Origin: JABDGM01 sp963733705
GTDB lineage: Bacteria > Planctomycetota > Planctomycetia > Pirellulales > Lacipirellulaceae
Assembly (NCBI GenBank): GCA_963733705.1
Contig: CAVTEJ010000033.1
Location: 21,351-85,350, forward strand
Direction: 5' to 3'
DNA: 64,000 bases
In this document: positions 1 to 9,523 of the stretch, piece after piece
How the letters are laid out: each line of letters opens with the position of its first letter
How positions within the stretch are numbered: position 1 is the first letter of the stretch
Notes under the pieces: model-generated
The model's input: only the letters and a program-made list of their open reading frames with translations
Database searches by the model: none
What the model was told of the DNA's origin: nothing
Translations under genes and position numbers: made by a program

Positions 1-685
1 CCTTGCCATCCGCCGCGCGGCGGACTCGGGTTTGGATGCCGTGTTCCAAATCGCCCAGCGTGACACCACCTTTTAGTTGCACGAACGTGGGGTCGACCGT
101 GTCGTTGATTTGCACGATTTCGTCGCCCGGCTGGATCCCTGCCTTCCACGCCGGCGAACCGGGGATGGTTTCGGAAACGATCGACGGTACGTACGGCACG
201 CCCATGCCATACGCAATCACGGCGAAAATGAACGCGAAAATGACGTTCATGATGACGCCGGCCGAAATGATCGCCATCCGCTGTGGCACGCTCTTGGCCA
301 AATAGCTGCGGCGATTCACATAATAGGTTTCGCCGTTCGGACCTTTGATCGGGACGGCGTCGGCGCTTGTGGGATCCTCCTGCGACTTCTTCATCTGCTC
401 GGCGATATGAGCAGGGTCATCATCTTGCCCCAGCATTTTTACGTATCCGCCGAGTGGCAGAATGCCGATGCCGTACTCCGTCTCACCAAATCGCTTGCTG
501 AGCTTGTAGCCGCCGATATCGAAGCCGATAAAGAACTTTTCGCATTTTACGCCGCACGCTTTGGCGACGAGAAAATGTCCCAACTCATGGACGAAGATGA
601 CCATCCCCAGTCCGATCGCCACCTTTAGCACGACGGGCACGAGCCAGAGGACGGTTTCCAAACTCAACATTCCGATCAAGCACAT
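1..685 (-). CDS. rseP: RseP-type site-2 zinc metalloprotease, 3' end cut by window edge
   Basis: This is a membrane-embedded M50 protease that would cleave transmembrane substrates such as anti-sigma factors. Translating the minus strand from 685 gives about 228 residues. They include the zinc motif HELGH at about residues 33-37 in the first membrane segment, the family stretch LPLGGYVKMLG, a second membrane segment near residues 130-150, and the beginning of a PDZ domain (PGSPAWKAGIQPGDEIVQI). The C-terminal half, with the LDG-type motif, lies beyond base 1. The start overlaps the dxr stop by ten bases; an in-frame ATG at 670 (MLSLETV), six bases past that stop, is an equally good start. The dxr-rseP order is common in bacteria and suggests co-transcription. 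Identity is secure. Confidence 0.93.
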   Translation of the reverse strand, partial: MCLIGMLSLETVLWLVPVVLKVAIGLGMVIFVHELGHFLVAKACGVKCEKFFIGFDIGGYKLSKRFGETEYGIGILPLGGYVKMLGQDDDPAHIAEQMKKSQEDPTSADAVPIKGPNGETYYVNRRSYLAKSVPQRMAIISAGVIMNVIFAFIFAVIAYGMGVPYVPSIVSETIPGSPAWKAGIQPGDEIVQINDTVDPTFVQLKGGVTLGDLEHGIQTRVRRAADGK

Positions 686-1839
686 ACCCAACGTGTGACC
701 TCCTGCCGCGCCCAACGATCGAGCTCTTCTAGTTTTTCTAATGTCGGATCTGACTCAAAGTGGTGTGTCTCGAGCACGCTGCGGCACGCTGGCACGATTT
801 CCGTGAAGTGCAGCTCGCCCTCAAGAAACGCCTTCACGGCGGCCTCGTTCGCCGCGTTGACAACAGCGCCTGTTGTTCCGCCTGCCCGGGCGCATTCGTA
901 CCCGAGCGTCAACGCCGGGCAACGTTCGGCATCCGCCGGCTCGAAGTCGAGTCGCCAGCGCTTGGTCCAATCCAATCGATCCGCAATGCCCGGTTGGCGA
1001 TTTGGATATTCGAGCGCGTACTGAATCGGCAGCTTCATATCGGGCGGACCCAGCTGAGCGATCACCGAGCCGTCTACGAACTCCACGAACGAATGCACCA
1101 TCGATTGGGGGTGAATGACGACCGATATTTGATCCGCGTTCAAATCAAACAGCCACCGCGATTCGATGATCTCGAGCGCCTTGTTCATCATTGTCGCGGA
1201 ATCGACCGTGATCTTCGGGCCCATGTCCCATGTCGGGTGGGAGAGCGCGTCATCGACGGTCACTTGTTTCAACTGCTCGATGGACAGCTCCCGAAACGGC
1301 CCGCCGCTAGCCGTCAGCACGATCCGCCGAACTTCCTCGGGCCGCCCTGCTTCGAGCGCCTGAAAAATCGCGCTATGTTCGCTATCGACTGGCAAAATGG
1401 TGGCCCCACGTTCAGCGGCGAGTCGTTTGACCAACCCGCCGGCCATCACCAGTGTTTCTTTATTCGCCAGAGCTACGGTTTTCTTCGATTCGAGCGCGGC
1501 CCACGTGCTTTTTAGCCCGGCGCTGCCGACGATCGCCGCCAACACGATATCCACTTCATCGGCCGATGCGACCTTCACGAGCGCCTCATTACCAACCACG
1601 AGTTCCGTGCCGGCCGGCAGCTCGTCCCAATCGAACTTCCGCGCCAACTTCTCATCGGTAGCGATGACCCACCGGGGTTTGAATCGCCTCGCTTGTTCGA
1701 GCAATTGCGGCAGTTTGCAATGTGCCGAAAGCGCCGCAACGCGCAGCCTTCCCTCGCTTGCCGCAATTACTTCCAGCGCGTTCGTGCCGATGCTGCCTGT
1801 GGAACCGAACACAGCGACGTTTTTCGTGGCAGCTGGCAT
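676..1839 (-). CDS. dxr: 1-deoxy-D-xylulose 5-phosphate reductoisomerase
   Basis: Dxr makes 2-C-methyl-D-erythritol 4-phosphate, the committed step of the MEP isoprenoid pathway, using NADPH in the cytoplasm. The 387-residue product has the nucleotide-binding GSTGSIG at residues 12-18, LANKETLV, TASGGPFR, a substrate loop HPTWDMGPKITVDSAT and VHPQSMVHS, which cover the NADPH, metal and substrate sites; the length is normal. The open frame runs up to 1875 with a TTG, but ATG at 1839 puts the Rossmann motif at the usual distance from the N terminus, so I chose it. It is followed at once by rseP. A second MEP-pathway gene, ispE, lies about 11 kb away at 12581. Confidence 0.96.
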   Translation of the reverse strand: MPAATKNVAVFGSTGSIGTNALEVIAASEGRLRVAALSAHCKLPQLLEQARRFKPRWVIATDEKLARKFDWDELPAGTELVVGNEALVKVASADEVDIVLAAIVGSAGLKSTWAALESKKTVALANKETLVMAGGLVKRLAAERGATILPVDSEHSAIFQALEAGRPEEVRRIVLTASGGPFRELSIEQLKQVTVDDALSHPTWDMGPKITVDSATMMNKALEIIESRWLFDLNADQISVVIHPQSMVHSFVEFVDGSVIAQLGPPDMKLPIQYALEYPNRQPGIADRLDWTKRWRLDFEPADAERCPALTLGYECARAGGTTGAVVNAANEAAVKAFLEGELHFTEIVPACRSVLETHHFESDPTLEKLEELDRWARQEVTRWVCA

Positions 1840-1875
1840 CGGCCCAATTCGTATCGAAAAAGTGCGAACCGACAA

Positions 1876-2260
1876 ACACCCAAACGGTGAACTCTACCGC
1901 AGTTGAGCGCGATTATGACAACTGTGCCAACAAATCAGGCTCGCGATTTTAGCGGTGCCGCAAAGTGGAATACTGATGGTCGTAGCGGTGCCCCGCCCCT
2001 CGCCTGTCGTGCGAAAGCGGCAAAATACGGCGAACAGGTCATTCTATGGGGCTCCGCCGCTGCCAGCAAGCGGAACTGGCCCCCGGCGACTCGTCTACGT
2101 CTCTTAGCCGTTCGTTGTTTTTTCGGCCTTAGACACCTACCATAGAGATTGTTAGTGCATCTTCAAACATCTCGAGTGGGCAGCGCACGGGATAGTTGAG
2201 CCGGAGTTCTGCATCGGCTCGTTTTCCACACGCTCCCCGTTCCTCAAGCGACCAGCATCC
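1876..2260. other. Intergenic region between divergent dxr and ftsH
   Basis: About 385 bases without a supported gene. It must hold the promoters of dxr (leftward) and ftsH (rightward). I see no convincing sigma-70 boxes, riboswitch or hairpin in it, and the short open frames here look like chance. Confidence 0.5.
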
Positions 2261-4363
2261 ATGGACAAAGATCAAAAACCTCAGCCTTCGACTGATCGCC
2301 CGGCGGAGAAAAAGCCGTCACAGCAAACCGGCGGCAATCTTGTTTGGTACATGCTCGGCCTGGGCGTGCTGCTATTGCTGATGGTCACCCTTTTCAACAG
2401 CGGCAACGAACTTCGGCCCGGATGGAGCGACTTGATCAAGCTCGTTGAAGTCTCGGCCAAAAACGGTACCGGCTATGTCGATATTGCGGACCCATCGAAC
2501 ACGCAGGCGCCTCGGCAGCGAATTTCCGATCTGTCGGATATCCAGATCGGCACTTCCGAAGTGAAAGCCAAGGTCACCCGCCAGCGATATAAGCCCTCTG
2601 CCACTCGCGGCGCCGACGGCGAAATCAAGTACGAGCCCGTTGGAGACAAAGAGAAAGGCGTCGAGCTTCGTGTCGATCGTCTCCCCGAAGAGAAACAGCT
2701 CTCCGAACTGCTCACGAAAGAAGGGCTCGATTTCCGCATCGCTGGGCCGCCGAACCCTCTTCTTAATTACATCCCGCTCCTGTTGATGACCGGCCTGCTC
2801 GTCATGCTGTTCATCTTCATGGTTCGCCGTATGGGCGGGGCCGGTTCGCCGATGGCGTTCGGCCGCAGCCGTGGCCGGTTATTTGCTCAAGAAGACATTG
2901 AGATCACGTTTGAAGACGTCGCCGGCATCGAAGAAGCCGTCGACGAGCTGCGCGAGGTTGTGGAGTTTTTGAAGACGCCCGAGAAATACCAAATGCTGGG
3001 CGGCCGCATTCCGAAGGGTGTGCTCCTGGTCGGTCCTCCCGGAACGGGCAAAACCTTGCTCGCCAAGGCGGTAGCCGGCGAAGCGGGCGTGCCGTTCTTC
3101 AGTCTGAGCGGTTCCGACTTCGTCGAAATGTTCGTCGGCGTGGGTGCGGCCCGCGTCCGCGATATGTTCCAACAAGCTGAGCAAAAAGCGCCTTGCATCA
3201 TCTTCATCGATGAGCTCGACGCCCTCGGCAAAACGCGCGGCAGCGGCAATATCGGCGGGCACGATGAACGCGAGCAAACGCTCAACGCGTTGCTCGTCGA
3301 AATGGACGGCTTCAACTCGAACAGCGGCGTCATCGTCATGGGCGCCACGAACCGGCCGGAAACACTCGATGCCGCCCTCCTTCGCCCAGGCCGCTTCGAT
3401 CGCCACGTGTTGGTGGATCGGCCCGACGTCGGCGGCCGCCAGCAAATCATCGAAGTCCACTTGGAAAACATCAAGGTCGACACCGATGTCGACGTCAAAG
3501 CGCTCGCCGCCATCACGAGCGGCTTCGTCGGTGCCGATCTTGCCAACATGGTCAACGAGGCGGCTCTGCTAGCCGCCCGCAAGGGAAGCAAAGTCGTTTC
3601 CATGACCGACTTCAATGAGGCGGTCGAGCGTCTCAGCGCCGGCCTCGAAAAGAAGAGCCGCATCATGCGGGACGACGAAAAAATGCGCGTTGCTTACCAT
3701 GAGGCCGGTCACGCGCTCGTCGCTTACTCGCTGCCGAACACCGACCCTGTCCACAAAGTCTCGATCATTCCGCGTGGGCTCGCGGCCTTGGGCTACACCA
3801 TGTATCGCCCGGAACAGGACCGTTTCCTGGTCACGCAAGGTGAGCTCGAAAGCCGAATCCAAACGCTGCTCGCAGGCACCGTGGCCGAAGAAATCGTTTT
3901 TGACGACGTCTCCAGCGGCGCCCAAAACGACCTGGAGCGTGCCACCGAAATCGCCCGTGGCATGGTCATGGAATACGGCATGAGCCGGCTCGGCCGCGTG
4001 AACTACCGCGAAAGCAATCGCAGCCCTTTCTTGGTGACAGGCGAAGTATCACGGATGCAAACGCACAGCGAGCATACCGCCCGTGAAATCGACCAAGAAG
4101 TGAAGCGGATTATCGATGAAGGTCTGCAGCGCACCCGGCACATCCTCGAAAGCCGCAAGGCCGCCTTGGTCGCCATCAGCGAAGAGCTGATCAAGCAAGA
4201 AGTCATCGACTCCGTAGTGCTCAAGCGGCTGATCGAAGCTAGCTCGCCGAGCGCGATGCTCGTGCCGGGGACAGACGTCGACGGCAAACGCCGCGTGACG
4301 ATGCCACCGAAGCCGGCGAAGGATATCGATGCCTCTGATATGGAACGGGCCGAAGGCGAGTGA
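2261..4363 (+). CDS. ftsH: ATP-dependent zinc metalloprotease FtsH
   Basis: FtsH is a membrane-anchored AAA+ protease that extracts and degrades misfolded membrane proteins and short-lived regulators. The 700-residue product has a polar, proline/lysine-rich N terminus, a first membrane helix near residues 28-45, a periplasmic domain, and a second helix near 168-188. The Walker A GPPGTGKT is near residue 258, Walker B is FIDELDALG, the second region of homology contains TNRPETLDAALLRPGRFDR, and the zinc site HEAGH is near residue 480. It is slightly longer than the usual 610-650 residues because of the N-terminal tail and periplasmic insert. The ATG at 2261 has no strong ribosome-binding site. 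Planctomycetes often carry several FtsH paralogues, so this need not be the only copy. Confidence 0.96.
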   Translation: MDKDQKPQPSTDRPAEKKPSQQTGGNLVWYMLGLGVLLLLMVTLFNSGNELRPGWSDLIKLVEVSAKNGTGYVDIADPSNTQAPRQRISDLSDIQIGTSEVKAKVTRQRYKPSATRGADGEIKYEPVGDKEKGVELRVDRLPEEKQLSELLTKEGLDFRIAGPPNPLLNYIPLLLMTGLLVMLFIFMVRRMGGAGSPMAFGRSRGRLFAQEDIEITFEDVAGIEEAVDELREVVEFLKTPEKYQMLGGRIPKGVLLVGPPGTGKTLLAKAVAGEAGVPFFSLSGSDFVEMFVGVGAARVRDMFQQAEQKAPCIIFIDELDALGKTRGSGNIGGHDEREQTLNALLVEMDGFNSNSGVIVMGATNRPETLDAALLRPGRFDRHVLVDRPDVGGRQQIIEVHLENIKVDTDVDVKALAAITSGFVGADLANMVNEAALLAARKGSKVVSMTDFNEAVERLSAGLEKKSRIMRDDEKMRVAYHEAGHALVAYSLPNTDPVHKVSIIPRGLAALGYTMYRPEQDRFLVTQGELESRIQTLLAGTVAEEIVFDDVSSGAQNDLERATEIARGMVMEYGMSRLGRVNYRESNRSPFLVTGEVSRMQTHSEHTAREIDQEVKRIIDEGLQRTRHILESRKAALVAISEELIKQEVIDSVVLKRLIEASSPSAMLVPGTDVDGKRRVTMPPKPAKDIDASDMERAEGE

Positions 4364-4375
4364 GCGCAAGCTCGA

Positions 4376-5080
4376 TCAAGCCTTTTCTTTAAATGGCACG
4401 TAGCCGTGTCGAACGTACACATATCGCTCGAAGAGCGCTTCGATCGCGGCACGATCTTGCTCGGGCACCTTGAAGGCTACGTCGCCACCATTGAGACGTT
4501 CGACGACCGCGACGTCTTTGTTGCACGCGTTCCAGTACCAGCGCCGGAACGAAGGCCAAGGAACAAAATTGCTTCGCACCACAATTCCGTTTTCTGCAAT
4601 ACGCACTCGCCGCCACCACAAATGCGTAACGCCGATACCTGCCAGGATGGTGGCGTAAATATTTACGGGGAACCACCATCCACCGAGCGGCGCGGCGGCG
4701 ATCTCGAAACTGTCGGAAACGCAGATCCCGACAGCAAATAACAGCAGAAATATCGCGGTCCCCACACAGGCGAATTGGGGCGCTCGCGGAAGGAAATAGC
4801 TGTGTAACGGTAGTAACATTAGCACCCGCCCCGCCTTTCGCTCTGCCAGAATTCGGCGGCGCATGTGGTATGCGATGAGAACCGTAATCGCCGCGGTTTG
4901 TATCGACCAAAACAATAGCAGTCGTGGTTGTACATTCGCGGGAAAATGCTGAATGAACGCGCCTAGCGAGGTGAACACGACGGCTGCTATCGCCGTCCCA
5001 ATCAGCATCGCTCGAATGCTGAATCGCACTTCGGTGGCATCAACTGGTTCGGCGGCTTTAGTTTTATTTGACATGGCCAA
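4376..5080 (-). CDS. Membrane protein, paralogue of the adjacent upstream gene
   Basis: I do not recognise a named family with certainty. The 234-residue product begins with a polar stretch, then VRFSIRAMLIGTAIAAVVF and three further hydrophobic segments, and ends in a soluble domain with a pattern RIAENGIVVRSNFVPWPSFRR, then a WN turn and a conserved VPEQDRAAIEALF end. The neighbouring gene (5064-6416) has the same FSxRAMLI start and two copies of the W-I-NGI-W-VP-R-IE pattern, so the two are duplicated paralogues. The pattern resembles small membrane-linked PH-like or DUF5673-type domains, which is inference only. Its start overlaps the upstream stop by 17 bases (ATG at 5074 is an alternative), so the pair is probably translated together. 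Confidence 0.75.
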   Translation of the reverse strand: MAMSNKTKAAEPVDATEVRFSIRAMLIGTAIAAVVFTSLGAFIQHFPANVQPRLLLFWSIQTAAITVLIAYHMRRRILAERKAGRVLMLLPLHSYFLPRAPQFACVGTAIFLLLFAVGICVSDSFEIAAAPLGGWWFPVNIYATILAGIGVTHLWWRRVRIAENGIVVRSNFVPWPSFRRWYWNACNKDVAVVERLNGGDVAFKVPEQDRAAIEALFERYVYVRHGYVPFKEKA

Positions 5081-6416
5081 CTACCGACGATGTCTTTTCG
5101 CGCAGCACGGTATCGATAAGCTCTCTCTGTTCCACTGGCACCTTCGAGGCAATCTGCGACATACCTCGGCTCAGAGATAACTTTCCGCTGACCGCATCCC
5201 ATTTCATCACCTGAACCTCGTTCCACCGCCATAGTTTGCCGGCCGCATAAACGCCATTTGCCCGCAAATCGAACGGCATTTTCCAGAGGTAACTAACAGC
5301 CACACTGGCGAGTGCTCCGAACCCCAAGCCACCGGCATAGGCAATAGTTTCCGATGTACCGCCGAAAGTAATCCCAATCCAATACGTCGCTCCCATCGCG
5401 ACCAAGAACATAGTCGCCAACCCCCACTTTCGTGAACTTCGAAGCCGCACGATCGGCACGCCGGCCAGCGCGGCTCGGCTCGCTCGCCACCTCGCGCGAG
5501 CAATGGCGAAACCTATGAATCCAAACCAAATTGTCTCATCGAATTCGCGAATGCCGGTAAATCCGGTTGAGAAGAGGTATCCGCTTAAAATCATGCCAAG
5601 GAAGACAAGCAGAATAAATCCGATGGTCTTGAGAAACCTGGGATCCCGAATCGCAACCGATAGCGGAACTCGCGCCAACATATTTCCAGGCATTTGAATA
5701 TCGACGGCGGAGTTCGGAACCACGCGGGATTGAACCAGTGATTCGACTTCGTTCCGCAAACTCTCTGGGACTCGAACTCGCACATCCATATCGCGATTGA
5801 ATTGGTCGACCCCGCGGATGTCTAAGATATCCGTCCTCCGAGCATCCCAGATCCAACTTACGATGTGATCCCATAGCAGTGCTCTGCGATCCCACAGTAT
5901 TCCACGTTCGCCAAAACGGACGTTGTTGCGCCACCAGATGGACGTGATTGATCTCGCCGTCCACCAAACGCACATGGTTGCGAAGATCGTGTGGCTTACG
6001 ATGCTGGATGACCTTGGCGACCCGCGTAGGAACGACGAAACCTCTCCACTCAGCATCGAGACGAAGCAAAGCGCAAAAAACAGTGCCATCACAACATTAA
6101 ACCACCGGCGTACCGATGACGCCTGCGGCACGTTTTCGTCATAAAGTGGTAACTTAAGCCGTGCGCCGCCGACCAATCGTTCGGCTTGGCGACGTTGGTG
6201 AGTTAAGTATCCAACCCAGGCAATGCTCGCGGCCAGCCACACACCCCAAGTGGCCAACAAAGGCATTCGCTCTTGGGGATCGATACTTCTGACGATTGGA
6301 CCGAGCACGGCAGCTACCACGGCAACGACTGCCATGATGATGAGCATCGCCCGGACCGAGAAACGCGTGTCTGTTATGTCTTCGCCCGCAATGCTTGGGC
6401 GACCTACGTCCGACAT
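5064..6416 (-). CDS. Duplicated-domain membrane protein, unknown function
   Basis: The 450-residue product appears to be two tandem copies of the module found singly in the next gene. Residues 1-230 hold a polar start, TRFSVRAMLIIMAVVAVVA and more hydrophobic segments, then a soluble part (NVRFGERGILWDRRALLWDHI, then IWDARR, ending VRVPESLRNEVESLV). Residues 240-445 repeat this: several membrane segments, then FDLRANGVYAAGKLWRWNEV, MKWDA, and KVPVEQRELIDTVL. Shared features are a buried tryptophan before the soluble part, an NGI/NGV turn, a W-x-x-V strand, and a VP-x-x-x-R helix. Function is unknown; nothing catalytic is visible. It is the first gene of a two-gene unit on the minus strand. 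Confidence 0.75.
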   Translation of the reverse strand: MSDVGRPSIAGEDITDTRFSVRAMLIIMAVVAVVAAVLGPIVRSIDPQERMPLLATWGVWLAASIAWVGYLTHQRRQAERLVGGARLKLPLYDENVPQASSVRRWFNVVMALFFALCFVSMLSGEVSSFLRGSPRSSSIVSHTIFATMCVWWTARSITSIWWRNNVRFGERGILWDRRALLWDHIVSWIWDARRTDILDIRGVDQFNRDMDVRVRVPESLRNEVESLVQSRVVPNSAVDIQMPGNMLARVPLSVAIRDPRFLKTIGFILLVFLGMILSGYLFSTGFTGIREFDETIWFGFIGFAIARARWRASRAALAGVPIVRLRSSRKWGLATMFLVAMGATYWIGITFGGTSETIAYAGGLGFGALASVAVSYLWKMPFDLRANGVYAAGKLWRWNEVQVMKWDAVSGKLSLSRGMSQIASKVPVEQRELIDTVLREKTSSVVGHVK

Positions 6417-6546
6417 TACAATCCCTCACGCACGAAAAGCGGTGAAATGGAACCGCCATTCTAATGCCTCGTCGCGCTAGACGCATTCACAGGCTCCAAT
6501 CACACTGGAATCATCCACTCCGCCTCCTCATGAACATCTGCTCCGC

Positions 6547-6948
6547 ATGCTCTCCCCAACCGGCCTCGTTCGAAATTTGGTGATTTCCCCCGTCGCCGGC
6601 CCCTTCCTCATCGCTTTGGGCCTCGCGCTGCTGCTTACCTCGATTCTTTTCCCTGCCATTCCGGCCGTTTCGGCCATGGCGATTCTAACGGTCGGCGCCA
6701 CCGAAGCGACTCTGACTCGCTTTCGCCATTCGCCAGCGCTCCCCACCTTCATGCTCGCGCACGCGGCCACGTACTTCAGCCTCTACGCCACTTTCATTGG
6801 CGCCACGCTTTACGTGCCCGCAGGAATGCCTGGGCACGCACTGAGCGTCCGCCTCGCGATCGACCTGATCGCCAGTCTTCCGCTCATGGCCATCGCGTTA
6901 CGAAGGGTCGTAGCCGCCCAGTATCTACCCGCCGAAACGCGGCTATAA
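6547..6948 (+). CDS. Small membrane protein, unknown function
   Basis: The 133-residue product is strongly hydrophobic, with four likely membrane helices (about residues 15-35, 40-55, 68-90 and 105-122) and a short charged C terminus. It contains no recognisable motif. It stands alone between the divergent membrane-protein pair and the calpain-like gene. I support it on length, hydrophobic pattern and strong third-position G/C bias, not on family membership. Confidence 0.6.
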   Translation: MLSPTGLVRNLVISPVAGPFLIALGLALLLTSILFPAIPAVSAMAILTVGATEATLTRFRHSPALPTFMLAHAATYFSLYATFIGATLYVPAGMPGHALSVRLAIDLIASLPLMAIALRRVVAAQYLPAETRL

Positions 6949-7222
6949 CTGGTTCAGCCGTTACAATCGGCCCGGCATTCCAGAAACGCCCGCAACGAGC
7001 CGCGGCCAGCGTTTGACCTCGCCGGTAGTTAACCTACCTTTGCCATTGGAGAGCCCGAGCGGGCGATCCAACATCGTTCGCGACATTCGCAGGCACAGGC
7101 ACGAAGCCGCCACCGTCGCACGGTGCTCCTCACTTTGATTCTCGTCTATCGCTCCGTGTCACACGGAGTCCCGAGTATGGTGCCGCGGCTGCTTAACAGT
7201 CGCGACATTCGGAGGGGTCGTT

Positions 7223-9406
7223 GTGAGCAAGCCTGCCCGTAAGCCGCGCCGTTTGAAGTACGAAAACTTGGAAGGCCGCGAGATGATGGCCATTACCGCC
7301 GGGTTGAATGCCGGCGTTTTGACCATTAACGGCTCCAACGTTCAGGACTTTATCAACGTTCAGCGATCAAATGATACGATTTCGATCTTAGGTGTAAGTG
7401 GTTCTTGGGCGGCAAACAGCGTTAATTCAATCACGATCAATGCCGGCGACGGCAACGACGTGATCAACGTTTGGAGTGAATCGACTGGCGGGTCACAATC
7501 GCTCGGCAAAAACATTACGATTGTTCCCAGTAACGGTAGCGACCTGGTTCATTTACCGGCTGCCCGCGATATCACACTCGGCGGTAGCGATTCTCTGTCG
7601 ATGGGCTCGAACGGCACGGTAGCCGCACTGAACGGCGGCGTGCTGAAAGTTTACGGAACCAAAAACCAGGACTGGATCAATATCCAGCAAAGCGGCGGCA
7701 ATATCTCGCTGTTGGGATTGCCAGGTTCTTGGGCAGCTACCAGCGTCAATTCGATCACGGTCGATGCCGGCGGCGGCAATGATGTCGTCAACGTTTGGAG
7801 CGAGTCGACAGGCGGAACGCAGGCGCTCGCCAAGAACATCACGATTACCCCTAGCGCCGGCTCCGATCTCATCCACCTTTCAGGCTTTCGCGACGTAACG
7901 CTCGGAAGCAGCGATTCATTGTCGGTCGGTTCCAACGGTACGGTCGCCGCACTAAATTCAGGCGTACTCAAAGTTTTTGGAACAAATGTTCAAGACTTCA
8001 TCAACATTCAGCAAAGTGGTGGCAACATCTCACTGCTGGGCTTGCCCGGTTACTGGGCCGCTACCAGTGTCAACTCGATCACAGTCGATGCCGGCGGCGG
8101 AAACGACGTGATCAATGTTTGGAGCGAATCCACCGGCGGTGGACAGGCGCTCGCCGAGAATATCACGATCGTACCGAGCGCCGGGTCAGATTTGGTTCAC
8201 CTAAAAGGTGCGCACGACGTCACGCTCGCCAGCACCGATACGCTCGCTGTAGCTATCGATGGCTCGGTCAAGCTCAATGGCACGACACTCAACTTCAATA
8301 CCCCTGCGCCACCAACGCCGCCCGCTCCGCCGACCACCAACTGGTTTGACACACACGTCACCGATGCTGCTCTCCGCTCCCTCGGCCACTCTCTCTACAC
8401 GGACGGCTTGATCGATCGTAACGACATGATCGCGTTGTTGCGAAACGCCGAAGATGGGAACGTCATCGACGCGACTGAATTTGCCGATTTGAAGGCCATC
8501 GTCGCCAACACCGCGCTCTTTGGCACGCTCGATTACGTCGACCAGCTCGCCGCAGATATCGTCAACGGCAGTATCGCCAACGCGCACTACCAAGGCGGCA
8601 CGCTGGGCAACCTGGCCGCCAATTCTTCGTCCACCCAGCTCGAGAACCTGATCAACAAATGGTTCCTGGGCCTGGATCGCCCCACGGCGGGCGGCACCTA
8701 CCGGCTAGCCTCGGGGCAGTTGTTTGTGAACGGCGTCGCGTACACCGACGTCAACCAGGGCCAGCTTGGCGACTGCTATTTCATGGCATCGCTGGCTGAA
8801 ACCGCGCTAAAGAATCCGAACGTGATCACCAGCATGTTCACCGTCAACGGCGACGGTACCTTCACCGCGCGGTTCTACTACAACGGCAAAGCCCAGTACG
8901 TAACCGTCGACTCGTATTTGCCAACTGATTCGAGTGGGCACTTGATCTATTCCGGCATGGGCAACATGTACAACAACGCGAGCAACGAATTGTGGGTTGA
9001 CCTCGCCGAGAAAGCCTACGCTCAAGCAAATGAGCTGGGCTTCATTCGCCCAGGCCTCAGCGGCAACGGCCAAAATGCCTACGGCGCTATCGAGAGCGGT
9101 TACATCTATGCCGCGCTTGGCCAAATCACCGGCCTGGCCACTACGCCGTTCACGATGACGTCGACGACAAACAGCTTCCAAACCTTCGTGAATGCTTTTA
9201 ACGCAGGCAAGGAAATCGGTTTCGCCTCCATGACGTCGCCGCAATCCAGCAGTGTCGTTGGTAGCCATGCGTACGCGGTCGTCGGCTACAACGCAGCCAA
9301 TCAGACAGTGACGCTCTTCAATCCGTGGGGCATCCAGTACGGCTTAGTCACCATGACTTGGGCCCAAATCCAAGGCAGCTTCTCCTACTACGATCGCCTT
9401 GCCTAA
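7223..9406 (+). CDS. Exported calpain-family (C2) cysteine protease with three tandem N-terminal repeats
   Basis: The 727-residue product starts at GTG 7223, preceded by GGAGG. It opens with a basic stretch and LKYENLEGREMMA, which resembles the planctomycete N-terminal export motif seen on large surface proteins. Residues of about 27-350 are three near-identical repeats of about 108 residues (bases roughly 7301-7632, 7633-7956, 7957-8280), each with VNSITxxAGxGNDVxNVWSE and a GSDLxHL turn, probably a beta-rich stalk. A proline-rich linker (PAPPTPPAPP) follows, then a helical region and the protease domain: QGQLGDCYF with the catalytic Cys near residue 517, GSHAYAV with His near 682, and FNPWG with Asn near 700. 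All three catalytic residues of the calpain triad are present. A strong terminator follows. Substrate is unknown. Confidence 0.85.
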   Translation: MSKPARKPRRLKYENLEGREMMAITAGLNAGVLTINGSNVQDFINVQRSNDTISILGVSGSWAANSVNSITINAGDGNDVINVWSESTGGSQSLGKNITIVPSNGSDLVHLPAARDITLGGSDSLSMGSNGTVAALNGGVLKVYGTKNQDWINIQQSGGNISLLGLPGSWAATSVNSITVDAGGGNDVVNVWSESTGGTQALAKNITITPSAGSDLIHLSGFRDVTLGSSDSLSVGSNGTVAALNSGVLKVFGTNVQDFINIQQSGGNISLLGLPGYWAATSVNSITVDAGGGNDVINVWSESTGGGQALAENITIVPSAGSDLVHLKGAHDVTLASTDTLAVAIDGSVKLNGTTLNFNTPAPPTPPAPPTTNWFDTHVTDAALRSLGHSLYTDGLIDRNDMIALLRNAEDGNVIDATEFADLKAIVANTALFGTLDYVDQLAADIVNGSIANAHYQGGTLGNLAANSSSTQLENLINKWFLGLDRPTAGGTYRLASGQLFVNGVAYTDVNQGQLGDCYFMASLAETALKNPNVITSMFTVNGDGTFTARFYYNGKAQYVTVDSYLPTDSSGHLIYSGMGNMYNNASNELWVDLAEKAYAQANELGFIRPGLSGNGQNAYGAIESGYIYAALGQITGLATTPFTMTSTTNSFQTFVNAFNAGKEIGFASMTSPQSSSVVGSHAYAVVGYNAANQTVTLFNPWGIQYGLVTMTWAQIQGSFSYYDRLA

Positions 9407-9430
9407 ACGTATACGTCAAAAGGCAAAACC

Positions 9431-9505
9431 AACCGGGGGCTAGCGCCACCGGCTGATCCAATCAGCCGCCGGGTATCCTCTGGGTGGCTAGCCCTCGGTT
9501 TTTTC
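9431..9505 (+). terminator. Rho-independent terminator after the calpain-like gene
   Basis: A long stem pairs ACCGGGGGCTAGC with GCTAGCCCTCGGT (one mismatch), an inner hairpin GGCTGAT-CCA-ATCAGCC sits inside it, and TTTTTT follows directly. Confidence 0.85.
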
Positions 9506-9523
9506 ATTGTTTCGTAATCGGGA

